Shown here: piece by piece, positions 23,082 through 36,140 of the stretch | How positions within the stretch are numbered: the stretch's first letter is position 1 | Layout: each line of letters opens with the position of its first letter | Source: Morchella semilibera | Lineage: Eukaryota > Ascomycota > Pezizomycetes > Pezizales > Morchellaceae | Direction of reading: 5' to 3' | Assembly (NCBI GenBank): GCA_009192285.1 | Contig: WBVU01000021.1 | Location: forward strand, 340,995 to 404,994 | DNA: 64,000 bases | The notes under the pieces: generated by a model | Databases searched by the model: none | Told to the model about the DNA's origin: nothing | What the model saw: the letters and a program-made list of their open reading frames with translations, nothing else | Position numbers and translations under genes: made by a program

Positions 23082-26000
23082 ACTGCACGGACCATTTCAT
23101 CACTCGGCATACAGACCGGCCCTCAGCAGAACAGTGTTACTACTATTCGCGGAGCGATGATGGATACTGTGTGTTGACGTATCCCAGAAAAGAGAAACAG
23201 CCAAGCCGAGTTCATTTCGGATCTCTCATTGTCCAAAAAACCTCTGTCCGCTAAGCCTCAATGACCGTCAATACCCTGTGAGTGACAGTAATATTTATAT
23301 TGTCGCTTAAAGGGTGGGTATTGGGGGTCTTCGCACTACGGAGCCCGTAGGAGGAAGTGTGAGGATTGTCTGCTCATACTGAGAATTAAATATATATAGA
23401 ATCCTTTTCAAAAAGACCAGAAGGTGTTGTTGACGGGGAGAGGGATAGTTGTAAGAGGGACTATCTTGGCTCCATAACAATCAGTTTCCTTGCCTTACTT
23501 GCGCTAAACGATCAAAGTATAAAGGGCTTTGTTCCTTCAGTAGGTTGAAGGGACCCTGTATTTCTAAATCGGCTATAAGTTGCTCAGGATGATCGTTGCG
23601 ATGGCCGTGTTCTCTGGTCTGTCGATAGGCTATACACGTCGTAGCATAGCTTCCCGTAATCCACTCTTCGTAAAAACTCCTCATGTTGACCGGTGCTTCG
23701 GTGACATGGGATTCAGAGAATACGCGAGTTAGGGTAACCTTTAGCATAGTTACAGGACCAGTCTCCATTTCTAAATATGAAATCTTCACTCACTCCCCAC
23801 GCACCACTAACAGGCCTAAGTCGGGTGAGGATTTGTTTCTGCACTCCTGTCCCCTTGTTCAGTTTTTGTTTATTTACTGTTTTATTACGAGAAACGATAT
23901 AATCACCGACAGATTCGGTAGTGTAAGTATCCGCGCTATACCCTAACTATTGCCGAGATCAAGTCATGATCCCCACCAGCGGAATAATCTCGATTGCCAG
24001 GGGTCAATGCCTGCAACTCCAGATTGATAGAAGTCCCTGTGCAGAGTACCTTCTTCACCTGTTGTTAGTCACAAGGTGTAGGTTTCATTGATGCGTAGGT
24101 TCTAGTTGATGTTAACATTAACTAAGACTAATGTTTTTTTAGGGCTTGTTGTATGCGATGAGGCAAATGGGGCTATGAATTCATAGAAAAGAAAAAAAAA
24201 ACGTTAATCGCTAAATACCCTATGCTTAGTAGGTCGTATCTACGCTCCTTCACCATACACGAAGTTTACGGGTTAGAACTCTTATTAACTCTCAATGTCA
24301 TAATCACAGCTAGCAACCCTTTGTCTGGCAGCTTACTCAACGCTCCCTGTTTGAAGGACCTAGTAATAGCTGAGAATTTTGACTGTTTTTCTTTCCAGCC
24401 CCGATCTAGAAATAATGCTCACCCCTACTCTATAGTCAGTCCGGGCCCATCAAAATAATGAGAGGCGGCCATAGAGGTATCTTTAGAAGCGGCAACGGCA
24501 TAATACCTCATGGCCACTCAATGGCATAAGCCCCACAATGCACTACCACGTTTCGGGGTTTGTAGCCTGGTACTTGTCTTGTTGGGAAAGAAATAGAGGG
24601 TTGAAGGGAGGTAGTTACTGGGGCCCTTCTTAAACTCAACGGATTGCTCATGTGGTACATGCATCATCAATCGATGTTGTATATCGACTCGGAGGGTCCT
24701 GTACACTGTGCGGGGTGAGAGAACAAGCGGACATGTATGGGCAGCAACTCGCGGATTGAGGCTCAAGGACACGCTAGGACACGGGGCACTGGTATATATA
24801 TCTCAGAACGTTTTTAATAGAGGTTCGATTGGAAGGTGAGATAGTAGTAGGTTTAGTCGGAGCAATAATCTTATGTGCCAAGGCAACATTATTCTAGCCA
24901 ATCGGACACGATATTTATGGATGCGGGGGGGGGGGTCTTGATACGGATCTATTGATTTCTACCTGTGTAATCTGTTATTGCGTGTGCACGAGGAGGACAC
25001 CTTGAGAGATTAATAGCCACAGGCAATAGCCGATGTTTCTCAAAGTTAAGTCTTAAGCTCAATCACTTCAATCACACCCCAAATTTCAGAGCCCAGCACG
25101 GAGTGTTCAGGATTGGAAGAGAGCCAATTTTCATATCCTCCGTCATTTATGAATGATATGTATGTAGGATATCAAAGTGGTGGTTAGTGAGATTTTGACA
25201 AATAGTTGCTGGCTGTAGTCCTTGCTGGTCTAGTGAGGCGCCAAGGCGTCCTTGCCAGCGACAAGGTGCTTTATATCCATCCTCGTATTGGCGCTCACTG
25301 GAGTAGGCCACTATTCTCAAATCAATCAAATTCCAGAATTCACACGCGGATCAGGGCATCTACAGGAGGCCATTCATCAAGGATAAGCTCTTGAGGGGCG
25401 GCGCCACAGAGACACCCACCCAACGCATGAGGAGCGGGGTTTGAACTGCATACGCATATGACTTTCAGGAACACGAAGGTCAAGTGCTGATGCAGGCAGT
25501 AATAGATACATATACTTTAGATGTGTATTTGGAGCCCATAGATTGTTTTTATCACCCTCGTCAGCCTTCGGAACGCTGATGCCAGAAATTCCAATGAGAC
25601 CTAAACCCTAACCCTCATTATCGAGTGATTCATGGTGAACGAAAAGGCAAATTCTTATTTATTAATATTATCTTCATACAAGTTCTATATTGTACTACGG
25701 TTCATCTTAGGGTGTACAGTAACCCCAAATATCTCCTACATTTCTCCTTTACTTGGTATGATAATGTCCACACGCGATTGAAGGCCAACTCGGCACAACA
25801 AATAATGAATCAAACAAAAAAAAAGGCCAACTCAGCATGATACGCGGAGCCTCCTGGCAATTCCCTGCGACTATCAGTGAGAGATGAGAAGTTGAATATC
25901 ACTCATAGCCGAAACACTAAGGCGTAGGGGTTCGAGTAGTATATACTACATGTGTTTAATATAGCCTTCGGATATCGTATTTCTCGAATATTAAGACATG

Positions 26001-26737
26001 TGCTATCGTGTAGATTTTGGAACGGTAGAACTCTTTATATAGATATAAGCCAGAGGGCATTCCCGTGCCTCTAGTAACCCTACCTACATACAAGACCAAC
26101 GCTACACATAAATAAGATTGAGTTTAATAAATATCTGGGTGGTTGCCTATTATTTCAATAGAGTTGAAACTGTGTAAAGTGTACAACCCCCGAGTACTCT
26201 ATACGACGGCCTAGCTCAGACCTCATACAAAACGGTTCGGCATATTGGAGTCTCCCCCTATGAAGGCCTTTAGAGGAAGGGCCAGCGGGGATATAGCGAG
26301 CCAGGGGAGGACCAGAATTGATTACCCGGGCTGGGAGGGTATTTACTAGACTATTAATAAGCGCTTAAAGACCGGGGCACCGTACTCATATAAATCCCCC
26401 CTTACTACCAATGATACTAAGATGTGGTGACTACACACGGGTAGCCTGCCACTCCCTCCACTCCCCATAGAGCGGGATCTAAATAATTGAGCCAGGGGGA
26501 TAATGGGGAAGGGTGAAAAACAATCTTTATATCAACCTTTGTTCAGACGTTTCACTGGAATTATTTCCTTCAGGGAAGGGCGATTATGATGAGTCCGTGG
26601 TTTCTCTAGCAAAAAACACCAGCCAACGGATCAATGACCCACGGCATATACTCGCGCGTTCATTACTAAAATTTGCAAATTTAATTAACGACTGAGTATA
26701 TCGAGCATGTAAAGATGGGATACGACAGGAAATGAGG

Positions 26738-26760
26738 TAAGGGTTAGGGTTAGGGTTAGA
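26738..26760 (+). repeat. Interstitial telomere tract
   Basis: About three and a half TTAGGG units occur within otherwise unrelated sequence. TTAGGG is the usual telomere repeat of filamentous ascomycetes, so this is an internal insertion or repair scar. Confidence 0.85.
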
Positions 26761-26782
26761 TTTCCCATAATAAGCATTAATA

Positions 26783-26825
26783 TTGATTGATACTTCATAC
26801 ATACATGCAGCCCGTAGGCTATGGC
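26783..26825 (-). repeat. Copy of the A-tailed retroposon family
   Basis: GCAGCCCGTAGGCTATGG is preceded by TTGATACTTCATACATACAT. The body continues to about 26870 (GGGAGGCAGGGTATAATC), matching the 44.2-kb copy. It starts about 25 bp after the telomere tract. Confidence 0.55.
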
Positions 26826-27586
26826 AAAAGCTCCCCCCCGCTATCGGGAGGCAGGGTATAATCTTCCTCGTCATTAAAAAAATAAAAACAGACACTGAAA
26901 CTTCGTCTTCCTCTTCCTCAACACTGGCCAACCTGGCGCGCTCACTATCTCGAGCCTCATCGTTCGACAGGTAAGGAACCCCGTAGATCAATATCTCTAT
27001 TTAATTTTACACCCCACCCAAACCTCGTCCCCGTCTTCAAATCCATACACTCTGTGTTCTATTTCCCCCCTCTTCCCATCCAAAGCAAAATGCTTTCTAG
27101 ATGGAACTAAATAGGTAGTGTACCAACGTTCCCTAGACGGGCTAAGAGATAGCATGAGGGTTTTACGGTTAGGTTTGGCGATGAGTTGTTGCTAATATAC
27201 AATCCTGGTCAGGTCTGGCTCATGGCTCATTCCCACCTCCGGAAGTGAATTTTGTTAATTTCGCAACTAGGTCCATGCTACAGCCGGAATCGTTAACCTT
27301 TCTCCCAACAATAAACGCTTCTTAATCAGCTGATCCCAAATCTGGAATTATTTCCCAATGTAACTATCGAACCATGTTTTAGGTAGGGCGTGAATTTGAC
27401 AAGGTTCATGCATGGGGGATAAAGGATGCTTCGGTGGCAGAGTGTTTCGGAGGTGAAACAAAAGGGTGAAAGGATCGAGAAGACCTTGCGTGGATCCGAC
27501 CAAAGTAGTGGCAAGTAGAATGCCAGCAGCGATAGTTAATCGTTGGGAAGTTAACGCTTGATGTGTTATAACATAATGGTATAGAG

Positions 27587-27869
27587 TACGGTGCGGTAAA
27601 CGTGTCAAAAGTGATTTTACCACCGGTGGTGAAAATAATACCCCTAAAATGGGTAAAAGCACAGACCTTTTCGCCGAAAGGGGCTATATGATGCCAGTAT
27701 ATATGAACATTGTCCACCGGTGGCAGCTATTTTACCACCGGTGTGAAATGGTATTAATGATAATGCAGAATAAAGACCGAAAGTCAGCATTTATACTGGA
27801 ACAAGGACCGAAATTCAGTGTTTATACCACCGTTGGTGAAATGACTTTTGACACATTTACCGCTCCATA
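27587..27869. mobile_element. MITE with repeated ACCACCGGTGGT palindromes, copy 1
   Basis: The termini are TACGGTGCGGTAAACGTGTC on the left and, inverted, TATGGAGCGGTAAATGTGTC on the right; both continue into AAAAGT and TTTTACCACC. The 9-mer AATGGTATA occurs at 27575-27583 and 27870-27878, but GAG intervenes on the left. The interior carries several ACCACCGGTGGT-like palindromes (27619-27630 and variants near 27712, 27734 and 27826). A 9-bp duplication would suit the Mutator superfamily. Confidence 0.7.
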
Positions 27870-30725
27870 AATGGTATATATAGCGACGGGATCAAAAGCG
27901 TTGACGCCCATATTCTCGGGAGTGTTATATCTAGTCAGTAGGTAAAATGGCTCAGGAGAATGTGGAGGGAAAACTCGATACCTTGTACGCTTACCGATCG
28001 TAAGCCACGCCTAGATTCCAGCTTTTCCCCGTCTCTGCGGCCCTCCTGGTTAAAGATCTCGGATATGGGCGCCGATACCCTAGCTCGGGATCATGCCGAG
28101 GAAGGGATAGCCTCCCGCTATTGCGTGACATCTTCACAAATCTCCTATTTACGTAAAGCCCTAGGATGAACTGTATTTAAATTGAAAACTCCGCAGTAGT
28201 ACACACTGCTCTCGAGTAGCTACTTGCCACATTGGGAGGTGCCCTAAGTCGTCTTTTGGGGCCCTCATGGCAGTAAGCACCCGTTGTGTCTTTTTATCCC
28301 CCACATGCCAAGACAACTCTACCCGGCTTCCGCCGGGAGGCAAATCCTGCCGGTGATTAAATGTATCATCCACTTTGTTCGACGCCCAGAAATCAAGTAC
28401 CGCATTAATTCGAGTGGACACTCATATTGACGTTGAAGTTAATTGTTCTAGTCATTTGTCTTCTAATCTTGCTGTAAAAGGCAACTTCGACGACTGTGTA
28501 ACCGTCCGCTGAGACGAATCACTGCGGTAGCCGAACCCAGCGCAGCTTTATCTTGCATTCATATTGCTGCTCCCACATTCCTAAAGCGAGTAAACATGCC
28601 GTTTCCGAACTCCATAGGGAAAAGTCACCCGAATCTACTCTCATCCGCCAAGAGATTCTAGGTGTAGAGTCGCTCACGGGTATGTGGCGACCACGGGTGC
28701 GTGGGAATTCCTACTTCTTCTCCTTCCACAGGACAGCTAAACTTATAAAAACAAGTAAAAGCGAAATAGCGTATGAGGCTTGGGTAGTTCATGGTCTTGA
28801 ATTATGAATTTTTGCAAATTGATTTTGGTACTCACCATGTTGAGACAGAAAGATCCCCACGTACCCGTGGTCACCACATACCCGTGAGCGAGTCTACAGG
28901 CACGCTTCACGGTGAACTAGTGGGTGGGGACTTCGTCCTTGGATATAGCAATAAGCCGGCGACTTGGTCAGGGGAATAATAAATTAATTGAATTTTCTCG
29001 GAGGCATCATAAGGTATCACTCGTTATTACGGTGTCTTGTCGTTTTGTAATATTAATAAATATATGGTATAGAAATATGTAGTAGACTTCGTTACTTTTA
29101 CAGTACTGAGTACAAGAGGGGTGCCTTATAGGGCGTATGGGGCAGTCACATATATGTATGTACCCCGGGGGTCCTCAAAGTGATGCGACGGCAACAAAAA
29201 ACACTAATTTCGCAGCCACTGGCCACCATGCCCAAAAGTCGGGAAGTAAATTATATTTGTCGAGTTGCATCAAGTGGAGCTATATAATAATAGTAAATAG
29301 AAATATCAGTGGGAAAAAATTGACTGGATCTAGCTTTGATGGTGGTCGCTACACCAGAATATTGACCTCGTTGCATCACTTTAAGGACCCCCCGGGTACA
29401 CCGGACAGATAGCCCGAGGCACAACGGTCGACTGCGCCCGGAAGCAACACATATATTGGGGCACTAGTATTAGCGGCCTACCTGACATGTCCCCTCCCAA
29501 CTCCCGACGCCACCTCGCGATAATTTCTGGTTGAATTACGAACTTTACACACCCGGGCACAGGTGATTGCATCTCACGCTGGCGTGGCGCCGATAAGCGC
29601 CGGCGTTAGGAGTTCTATATGTCCTTACGGCGGCCAAATTTATAGGCCGTAGAGATATACAACTATGACCAGTTAGTATTTGCGGTGTGCGGGGACTAAG
29701 TCTTCCCATAGGCCACTAGCGTTTCACCGCCGCCAGAATAAAAAGAACCGCCTCTGCACACTTTGCAAATGTCGGCATACCAGGCCTGTCTAATAGCCTT
29801 CAAACACTAGAGTTCCATTTCTGGATTATGTTTATCGAGGGTAGGGTTAGGGTTTGGTGGGTTCCTGCATGTACGCTCAACTCCCAATCAGCCAAGATGT
29901 TGTCTATTATGCTTTTGGCATATCAAGAGGTTCAGGCAATATTCCCAGCCCGTGAAGTGGTGTACCATATCACCGCTGATGTCTAACGTCTTCCGGCCAT
30001 ATTTCCGACATGCCTTGTGCCTGTCGTGCAGTATTGATTGGTGCGTTTTGGCCACACCCATTTTTCCGGGTTTATCCTGGCAGGCTATACCCTATCATCA
30101 AGGAAGACTATCCGGACCTCACTCCGCCAAAAAATGTATATTATATAGATAGACGCTCCTATGTCACCATCACTTACGTTAGGACCTATTCTTCCTGGTG
30201 CTATAGCAACAAGAACATTCTACAGCGTACACCCTCATGAAGGCACATATATTCATTTTGGATTCCGCCCCAGTCTCGTTTCGCTAATCCAAATCGGGTT
30301 TGATTGAAAACGCTAATCACAGAAAACTAAAGAGAATCAAGAAAGATAAAAAGTAAAGGAAACCAAACATAGGTAACTATAGGTGTAGACATGCCATAGA
30401 ACACGATCCTATGAACCTAAAAAGTTGCCATACTGCCCCTTTTGCCGCCTGTAGCTTTTAATTCTGTTGTCAAATACTGGCGCTCCGGGCTAAGTTCCCT
30501 CTCGGTCCACCAGATGTACCACCACCACTCCTTAGCCGCCTACGACTTCCGCCGTCGCGTCCACGTCTATCGAGGTTCGAGCCGGTCCATCAGCACAGGC
30601 CCTGTCATACACTAAAGCATCATCCCCACATCCAGACCGTCACATCACCCACTCCACAGCGCCCACCCCCCTGAAACAACCCAAAAGAACCGCAGTATTA
30701 TACCGGGGGAGGCAGGCGGGAGCAA

Positions 30726-32694
30726 CTAAAGCGGGGAAGGGGGTAGGGGAGAGCCTACCACGCTTGCCGTTACACCAATCGCCATTCCCAGTGCCAGTAG
30801 CCAACCTTGCGGGCTAAACAAGGGGTTCTGGGTGGCGAGGAGGCTGCTAGATATAGATGGTTGGGCGACCTGGAAACCAAAGTCAGCACCCGTGTTTGCT
30901 AGCTACCATACGGCTAGCCAGAGAGCCTAAAAGAGAAGAAAGCAATGAAAGCAAAAGGTAAGAAGGGTCAGCAGACCTCAGCTATCAGCAAGCTCACCCT
31001 CTTTTCACATTCCTTGATCCTCCTCACCAACTCCTCCACATCCCGCTCCCCCTGCCATTCCGCCAGAGGCTGCACCCCCTGCACCTCTAAGTCTATACGC
31101 ACACTGTGCAGCTGCCTGCTCCATCTCCTCAGTAGGTCCTCCACGGGCACCTCTCTCTGTTCGATCAGGATGGTGTCCTGCACCCTTGTCAGCCCACTCT
31201 ACCCAACCCGAAAAAAGAAAAAAAAGAAAAAAAGAAAGAAAGAAAAAAAGAAGAATATACCTCCCTCTTCCAGCCATTACCCACAACACCACCTATCGCC
31301 TCCTCCCAGCACCCAACTACCGCACATGCACATGCGCGCACCCACTCACCGACCAATATTACTCCATTCCTCTCCCCTCCTATGTCCATAGGCCCGTATC
31401 TGTCGACGGGTAGCGCGACAGGCGCGCCTATGGACGTGACCGTCCATGGGGCAGAATTACTGACTCTGCTGCCTTTGTTGTGGTTTGTGAGCGCGACGCT
31501 GAACCGCCGGTCGGTGATGGATGTGAGAGGGACCGGTGAGGTGGTGGTGGAGGTGGTCATGGTAGAAGGAGGGGAAACCTTGGGGTACGGCAGGGACAAG
31601 GCGTAGTACTGCAGTAAGGTCAGGAGGGTGTCAGTTATATACGTCATATGAGCATCCCACTCGCCAACTCTTCCAAGCATTTACAGCACTCCCCAGTACC
31701 TCCGCCAACGGCCCCTCGGAATACACATAGAAGAGCAAGGGAACAAGAGACACATACACTCACTCCACCTACTACCCTCTTCATGCCCCAACTTTCACAT
31801 ACCTGCCCTGATATATGCTCGCCGGCACCATCGTTGTCATCTTCGGTCCTGATTCTTTTCCGTCTCCCACCGCTATTAACCGCTTTACACGCGGTAAGGC
31901 TGCGCAAAAACCATATATCAAACGCCCACGTATCCCACGCCTGCCTCCGCTTGTAAACCCCGCTCAGTAGTATCGTTGTCGCTGCCGACGGCGTCAGTTG
32001 TGAAGACTTCGACCGTATCGTGATTATCCGCCCGCGGGCGTGCTCGCCTACCCGCTGTATAATTCGCTAGTTAGCTTCAAGAACTAAAGGGAGTTCTCTA
32101 GAGTGGGGGGGTAACGTACTGGCTGTATTAGGCGCCTGAGGAAAGCTATCTGCTCGTCCTCACTAGAAGTAGAGGAGGAGGAGTGGGCAAGTCCCGTCCG
32201 TTTGTACTCGTTTATCGTGAATGCTGGCGCGCCGTTGGCGTCGGTGAAGGTGAAGTCGGATAACGTATAGAGGAGTGGGGGGTGGGGAGGACATACATTC
32301 TGAGTAAAGCTGGAAGAGGATGGTGGTATCTGGGGTAGGTAGGATGGCCTTGGTTCAAGAAGGCGTCTACTGAGGCGAGTGGGGGCGAAGGGGAAGGGGA
32401 TTTTCTTGGGGAGGGGGGGGAGAGGGGGGGCAGAGGAGAGAGGTTGAAGTACGGGGGATTGGGGGGGTGTTACTAGGGGTGAGGTGAGCTGTTGAGCTGG
32501 AGGGGGGTTGTAGTGGCGGCAGCGGAGGGTGTTGGTAATTGTGATGAAGGGTGCGGAACTGGAGTTGGGATGGGGGCGGGGGGGTTGGCAGGCGGTGATG
32601 TTTGAGGGGGCTGCGGCTGCTGTCCTACTCCAGAGGAGGAGGGGGACCCCGGTGAGTGTGCGTTGGGCGGGCCAGCGCCCGCTGGTATATCCAT
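30726..32694 (-). CDS. Paralogue 1 of an unrecognised family with proline-rich N-terminus and C-terminal anchor
   Basis: The core exons read in frame as complement of (start of core)-32120, 31803-32054, 31363-31608, 30998-31177 and 30726-30869, all phase 0. Donors are GTACGT, GTATGT, GTAATA and GTGAGC. Core motifs are FPFAPTRLSRRLLEP, SYLPQIP, LLYTLSDFTF, FLRRLIQP, LTPSAATTILLSGV, WDTWAFDIWFLRSL, YYALSLPYP and SNSAPWTVTSIGAPVALP. A charged helical segment follows (VEDLLRRW..ECEKR), then a C-terminal hydrophobic stretch, GWLLALGMAIGVTASVVG. The likely start (ATG at 32694, MDIPAGAGPP) opens in a different frame from the core; an intron ending in CTCAACAG (near 32485) would join them, but its donor is uncertain. 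The last intron is the least certain of those within the core. The neighbour at 36.1-37.9 kb is a clear homologue. I know no named family with this pattern. Confidence 0.65.
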
Positions 32695-33329
32695 AATTAT
32701 TTTGAGTGTCATAATATCTGATACCGTCAAGATCCCTCTGCTACTCTCACAAAAAAAGATCAAGTACAAGCTTAAGGTATATAGTGGGAGTAGATGTGGG
32801 TAGACTCTGGTGCCCCTCGCCCACCACCTTCCCCGCTTTTCCCAGCTTCGTCCCCACCCAGACTGCCTAAAACCTTACCCACGTGGCCACACCACCCGCC
32901 ATTTAGCTGCCCACTGGTACTCTACTGTGTTCTTAACCTGCAAACCAACGCGGCACCAATCAGGGTGTTAAACTGCGCAGCGCGCAGGTTACGGCAAAAT
33001 CTCGAGGATCTTTACTCTAAGAGGAAGGAAACAGCTTAATGTAGTTTAGCTGGTGGCCTTGGAAAGTATCGGGTGTGCATGACCAGACTTGACAGCGAGT
33101 AACAGGTCAACCTCTTCTCAACCAATCGAGCTTAAGTGTAGGTACGTGTCCGGTGAGGGGTATGGTAACTATCCACCACTGGGTAACAGGCTAGTCCTTA
33201 ACCACTGGACATCTTCACTCGGGGGCGAGCACGAGAATTCAAGGAAAACCAACAGAAATACTTATTTTGCAGACGATTCTATTCATATCAATTTTCCTTG
33301 TGCTGCGGGGGTAGGGAAAAGTCCCCATC

Positions 33330-33722
33330 TGTATCCTTAGAAAGCCAGGCCAAATCGAAATCAGAGTGACCTAACGCAAAGTGGAAATCGTGATATAGTA
33401 AACTCAAGACTGATATGAATGTTTGTCTTGCAACGTACAATTCGTCACTTATAGGTATGATAATTTCTGTCGTTACTACGCTTATCCCTTAAGCTGTCAC
33501 CAAAGTGCTGACCATTTTTGTGGGGGCCAAAAGTGTGGCTTTGCTAACGAATTCCTTCAATTATTGGATCTGAACCAATCTCTAACCAATTGCTTGTCCG
33601 CAATTGCTGTGGCTTTTTGGTCAGCATATGACAGCTTAAGGGATAGGCGTGCTTAATATCCCGATTTCTATTTTGCGTTAGGTCACTCTGATTTCGATTT
33701 GGCCTGGCGTTCTAAGGGATAC
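33330..33722. mobile_element. Foldback element with a second inverted repeat nested inside
   Basis: Outer arms of about 60 bp (33330-33391 and 33662-33722; GCCAGGCCAAATCGAAATCA inverted) are nearly identical. Inner arms (about 33482-33516 and 33619-33652; TATCCCTTAAGCTGTCA inverted, then GCTGACCA) form a second stem. No coding capacity and no clear target duplication. Either one MITE inserted into another, or a single foldback element with two stems. Confidence 0.75.
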
Positions 33723-35302
33723 TCCCTGTGGTCGGTTAACCTTGTTAGGCGTTGTGAAACCGACTCTGCGCGAGATAGCAGGTGTTGGGTGTCTCTACGG
33801 AAAACGTTTTGTCGGTAAAAGAGAAAATAACAATAATAAAATAAATAAAGTCCTGGTGTTCTGGGGGGTTTGGGATATAATGGTCGATTTTAGATAAAGG
33901 GATACGTACTTGATAGCCAGTATTTAATTGGATCGATAATCCGGCCAACGGCTTCCGACAACATTTATGAGCCTAAGTCCCATTAGGTAACACTAAATTG
34001 AAATACCCAAGACTCTGGTACATACATAGAGGCATATCAGATATCGTTTTTTGAACTCCGTGCTTAACCATACGCCGTTTGATTCAACACCCCTTCGACG
34101 AATAAGAAGCTTAAGGCAGTATTCACCCTGCAGTCTCGGTCCGCCCCGTTCGTTATTGTCCACTTTTCACGGTATTCCTCATACCATGCATGCCAAGGCT
34201 CCCCTAATGCATGCATTAAAGTCTTGGATATTTCAATTTAGTGTTAACGACTATGGTGGTCATTGGCTAACAGACTCTAATCAAAGTAGCACAAGATTAG
34301 ACACTTTAAAGCAACAAACAAAAAACCACTTCTTTACAAGGCCTCAAAGACATGCATGTTGGGTGCAAGTGGGATGTTAGTTAGGGTTAGTTAAGGTTAG
34401 TTAGGGTTGCATTTTAGCAGCAGGTGTATGCTGGTAATCTAGATGTAGACCCTTTTGGACCGGATTTTCTCGGCGCATGTTGAGCTAATAAAGGGATATG
34501 CGAAAAGGTTAGGTCAGGTGGATTTGATAACGGGTTGACAATGCGCTGACCTACAGCAATAGATTCTCGAGGTATAATAGGATCATGGTTAGGATTTGGT
34601 GAATGATGACGATTGAGATTTAGGTCAAGATTTAATGATCCACAACCTTTAAAAAAAATTTCTTCTTGGCAGCTCGGCATACAAGGGTGCTGTATGTATG
34701 GTATTATTGATATGTCTTTTATTTAAAATACGTATTTTTCCGATTGCTAGTGGTAGGAACTGCGGGTTTAGGGTCAGGGTCAGGGATACTGACACTAGGA
34801 GCTGGCACTAAGAAAAAGAAGTCCCCCTACGCACCCACAGTACTCCTACCCACGGTATTTATATCCTACTAGTATAGAAAGACTCTATCTTAGTGTGTGG
34901 GGTATCGACCTCCACCCAGTATAGGCGTACAGCGCCGGAAATACCAAACACCAACCCAGCCGCACCAGACCAAAGACCACCTCCTCCGGCCCAACACCAC
35001 CACCCAAGCCCAACCCCAGCACCTCGTCACGGCCTTGAAAGGCTGAGGAACCCAAAGACCCATCTCATCTCCATATCCGACCAGCAACTGCAAGCCACAC
35101 CCTTCATCTCCCCCACCTGCGCAAACCAACCCTCTCCCTTTCCTGCCCGCGGACCTTTACATCCAACCCTGCACATACCGCTACATGCCCCGGAACACCA
35201 GCTGCACGCACACACAGCCAGCTCACGCGCATCTCACCCCCGTTGGTGCAACGAACGAGACGGGACTAACATCCACCATACCAACCAACCCCAACCCAGC
35301 GC

Positions 35303-35327
35303 AGGGTTAGGGTTAGGGTTAGGGTTG
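35303..35327 (+). repeat. Interstitial telomere tract
   Basis: Four GGGTTA units lie in C-rich sequence about 0.8 kb beyond the 3' end of the second paralogue. Confidence 0.85.
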
Positions 35328-36140
35328 TAGAGGAAGTGTCCGGCATTTTGTTTCATTTGGGGGAGTCCTGGCATGACCACCAGTCTCTCTCTTGAAACAG
35401 GCTCTATCTCAGCACGCTGTGGGGTGTTTAGCCGCACTCCTGCCCAACCCGGCATCTCCACGTTTATGCGCGTCACGCATGCCTTCGTCATTGTACTAGC
35501 GCATAGTAACGTCTGCCGCGCGCCGATTCCGGCCCCGGTGCCTCCGGCTCTGTAGTATCTCGAACCCCCTATACCCACAACCCAAACGCCTCAAGCCAAA
35601 CGGATTGACAGCCACGCACCACCACCGTGAACGACTGGTTGGTTGGTTGGTTGGTTGGTAGTCCATACCCACTGCGCACGAATAGAACCCCCCCCCCCCG
35701 CCAGCGTCTGGCAAAAGCTGACCTCCCCCACAGGAAAGAGGTTGTGTGGCTTTACTAGCAGCTACGATTGATCTCTAGATATCATGCCAGACGGAGGGAT
35801 ACCAGGCACAACGTATAACCCCCGGATCTGCGGGGGCGGGCAACAAGCGTGTATTATCAAAGCTCGACAAAGAAGAAAAAGAAAAAGAAAAAAACATGCA
35901 TGCATGCAATGCCATTATGTTACCTGCATCCCCACCAACCAAGTATATCATAACTCCCCCCGCCACCCCCCCCCGCCAGAAACCTCCCAAAAAAAACCTA
36001 CGTAGCCATCTCATATACCACCCCCCTCGCCCCCGGACACTAGATACATACAACACCCCCAGCAGACACACGGACGCAAACACCGCCAACACCGCTCCCC
36101 CCCCCCCCCCCGGCGCAAAAACATCCACGTCCACGGCACA

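Larger units (their letters stand above)
20397..30725. other. Gene desert, continued
   Basis: No gene has strong support. A 166-residue minus ORF at 22581-23081 is listed separately. Repeats recognised are MITEs at 22300-22407 and 27587-27869, the retroposon core at 26783-26825 and an interstitial telomere tract at about 26738-26760. The minus ORFs at 23481-23789 and 28161-28421 are coding-like in composition but unrecognised. Confidence 0.5.
32695..36140. other. Spacer between the two paralogues
   Basis: This holds a nested inverted repeat (33330-33722), TTAGTTAGGG-type degenerate telomere repeats (34378-34408), a TTAGGG tract (35303-35327), a GGTT run (35637-35660) and C-rich low complexity. 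A 114-residue minus ORF at 35234-35578 is coding-like (VTRINVEMPGWAGVRL) but unrecognised. No gene is supported. Confidence 0.5.

Noticed and set aside
34893-35330. 145-residue plus-strand Pro/His-rich ORF
   Set aside because: Low-complexity C-rich sequence ending in translated telomere repeats; no motif or splice support.
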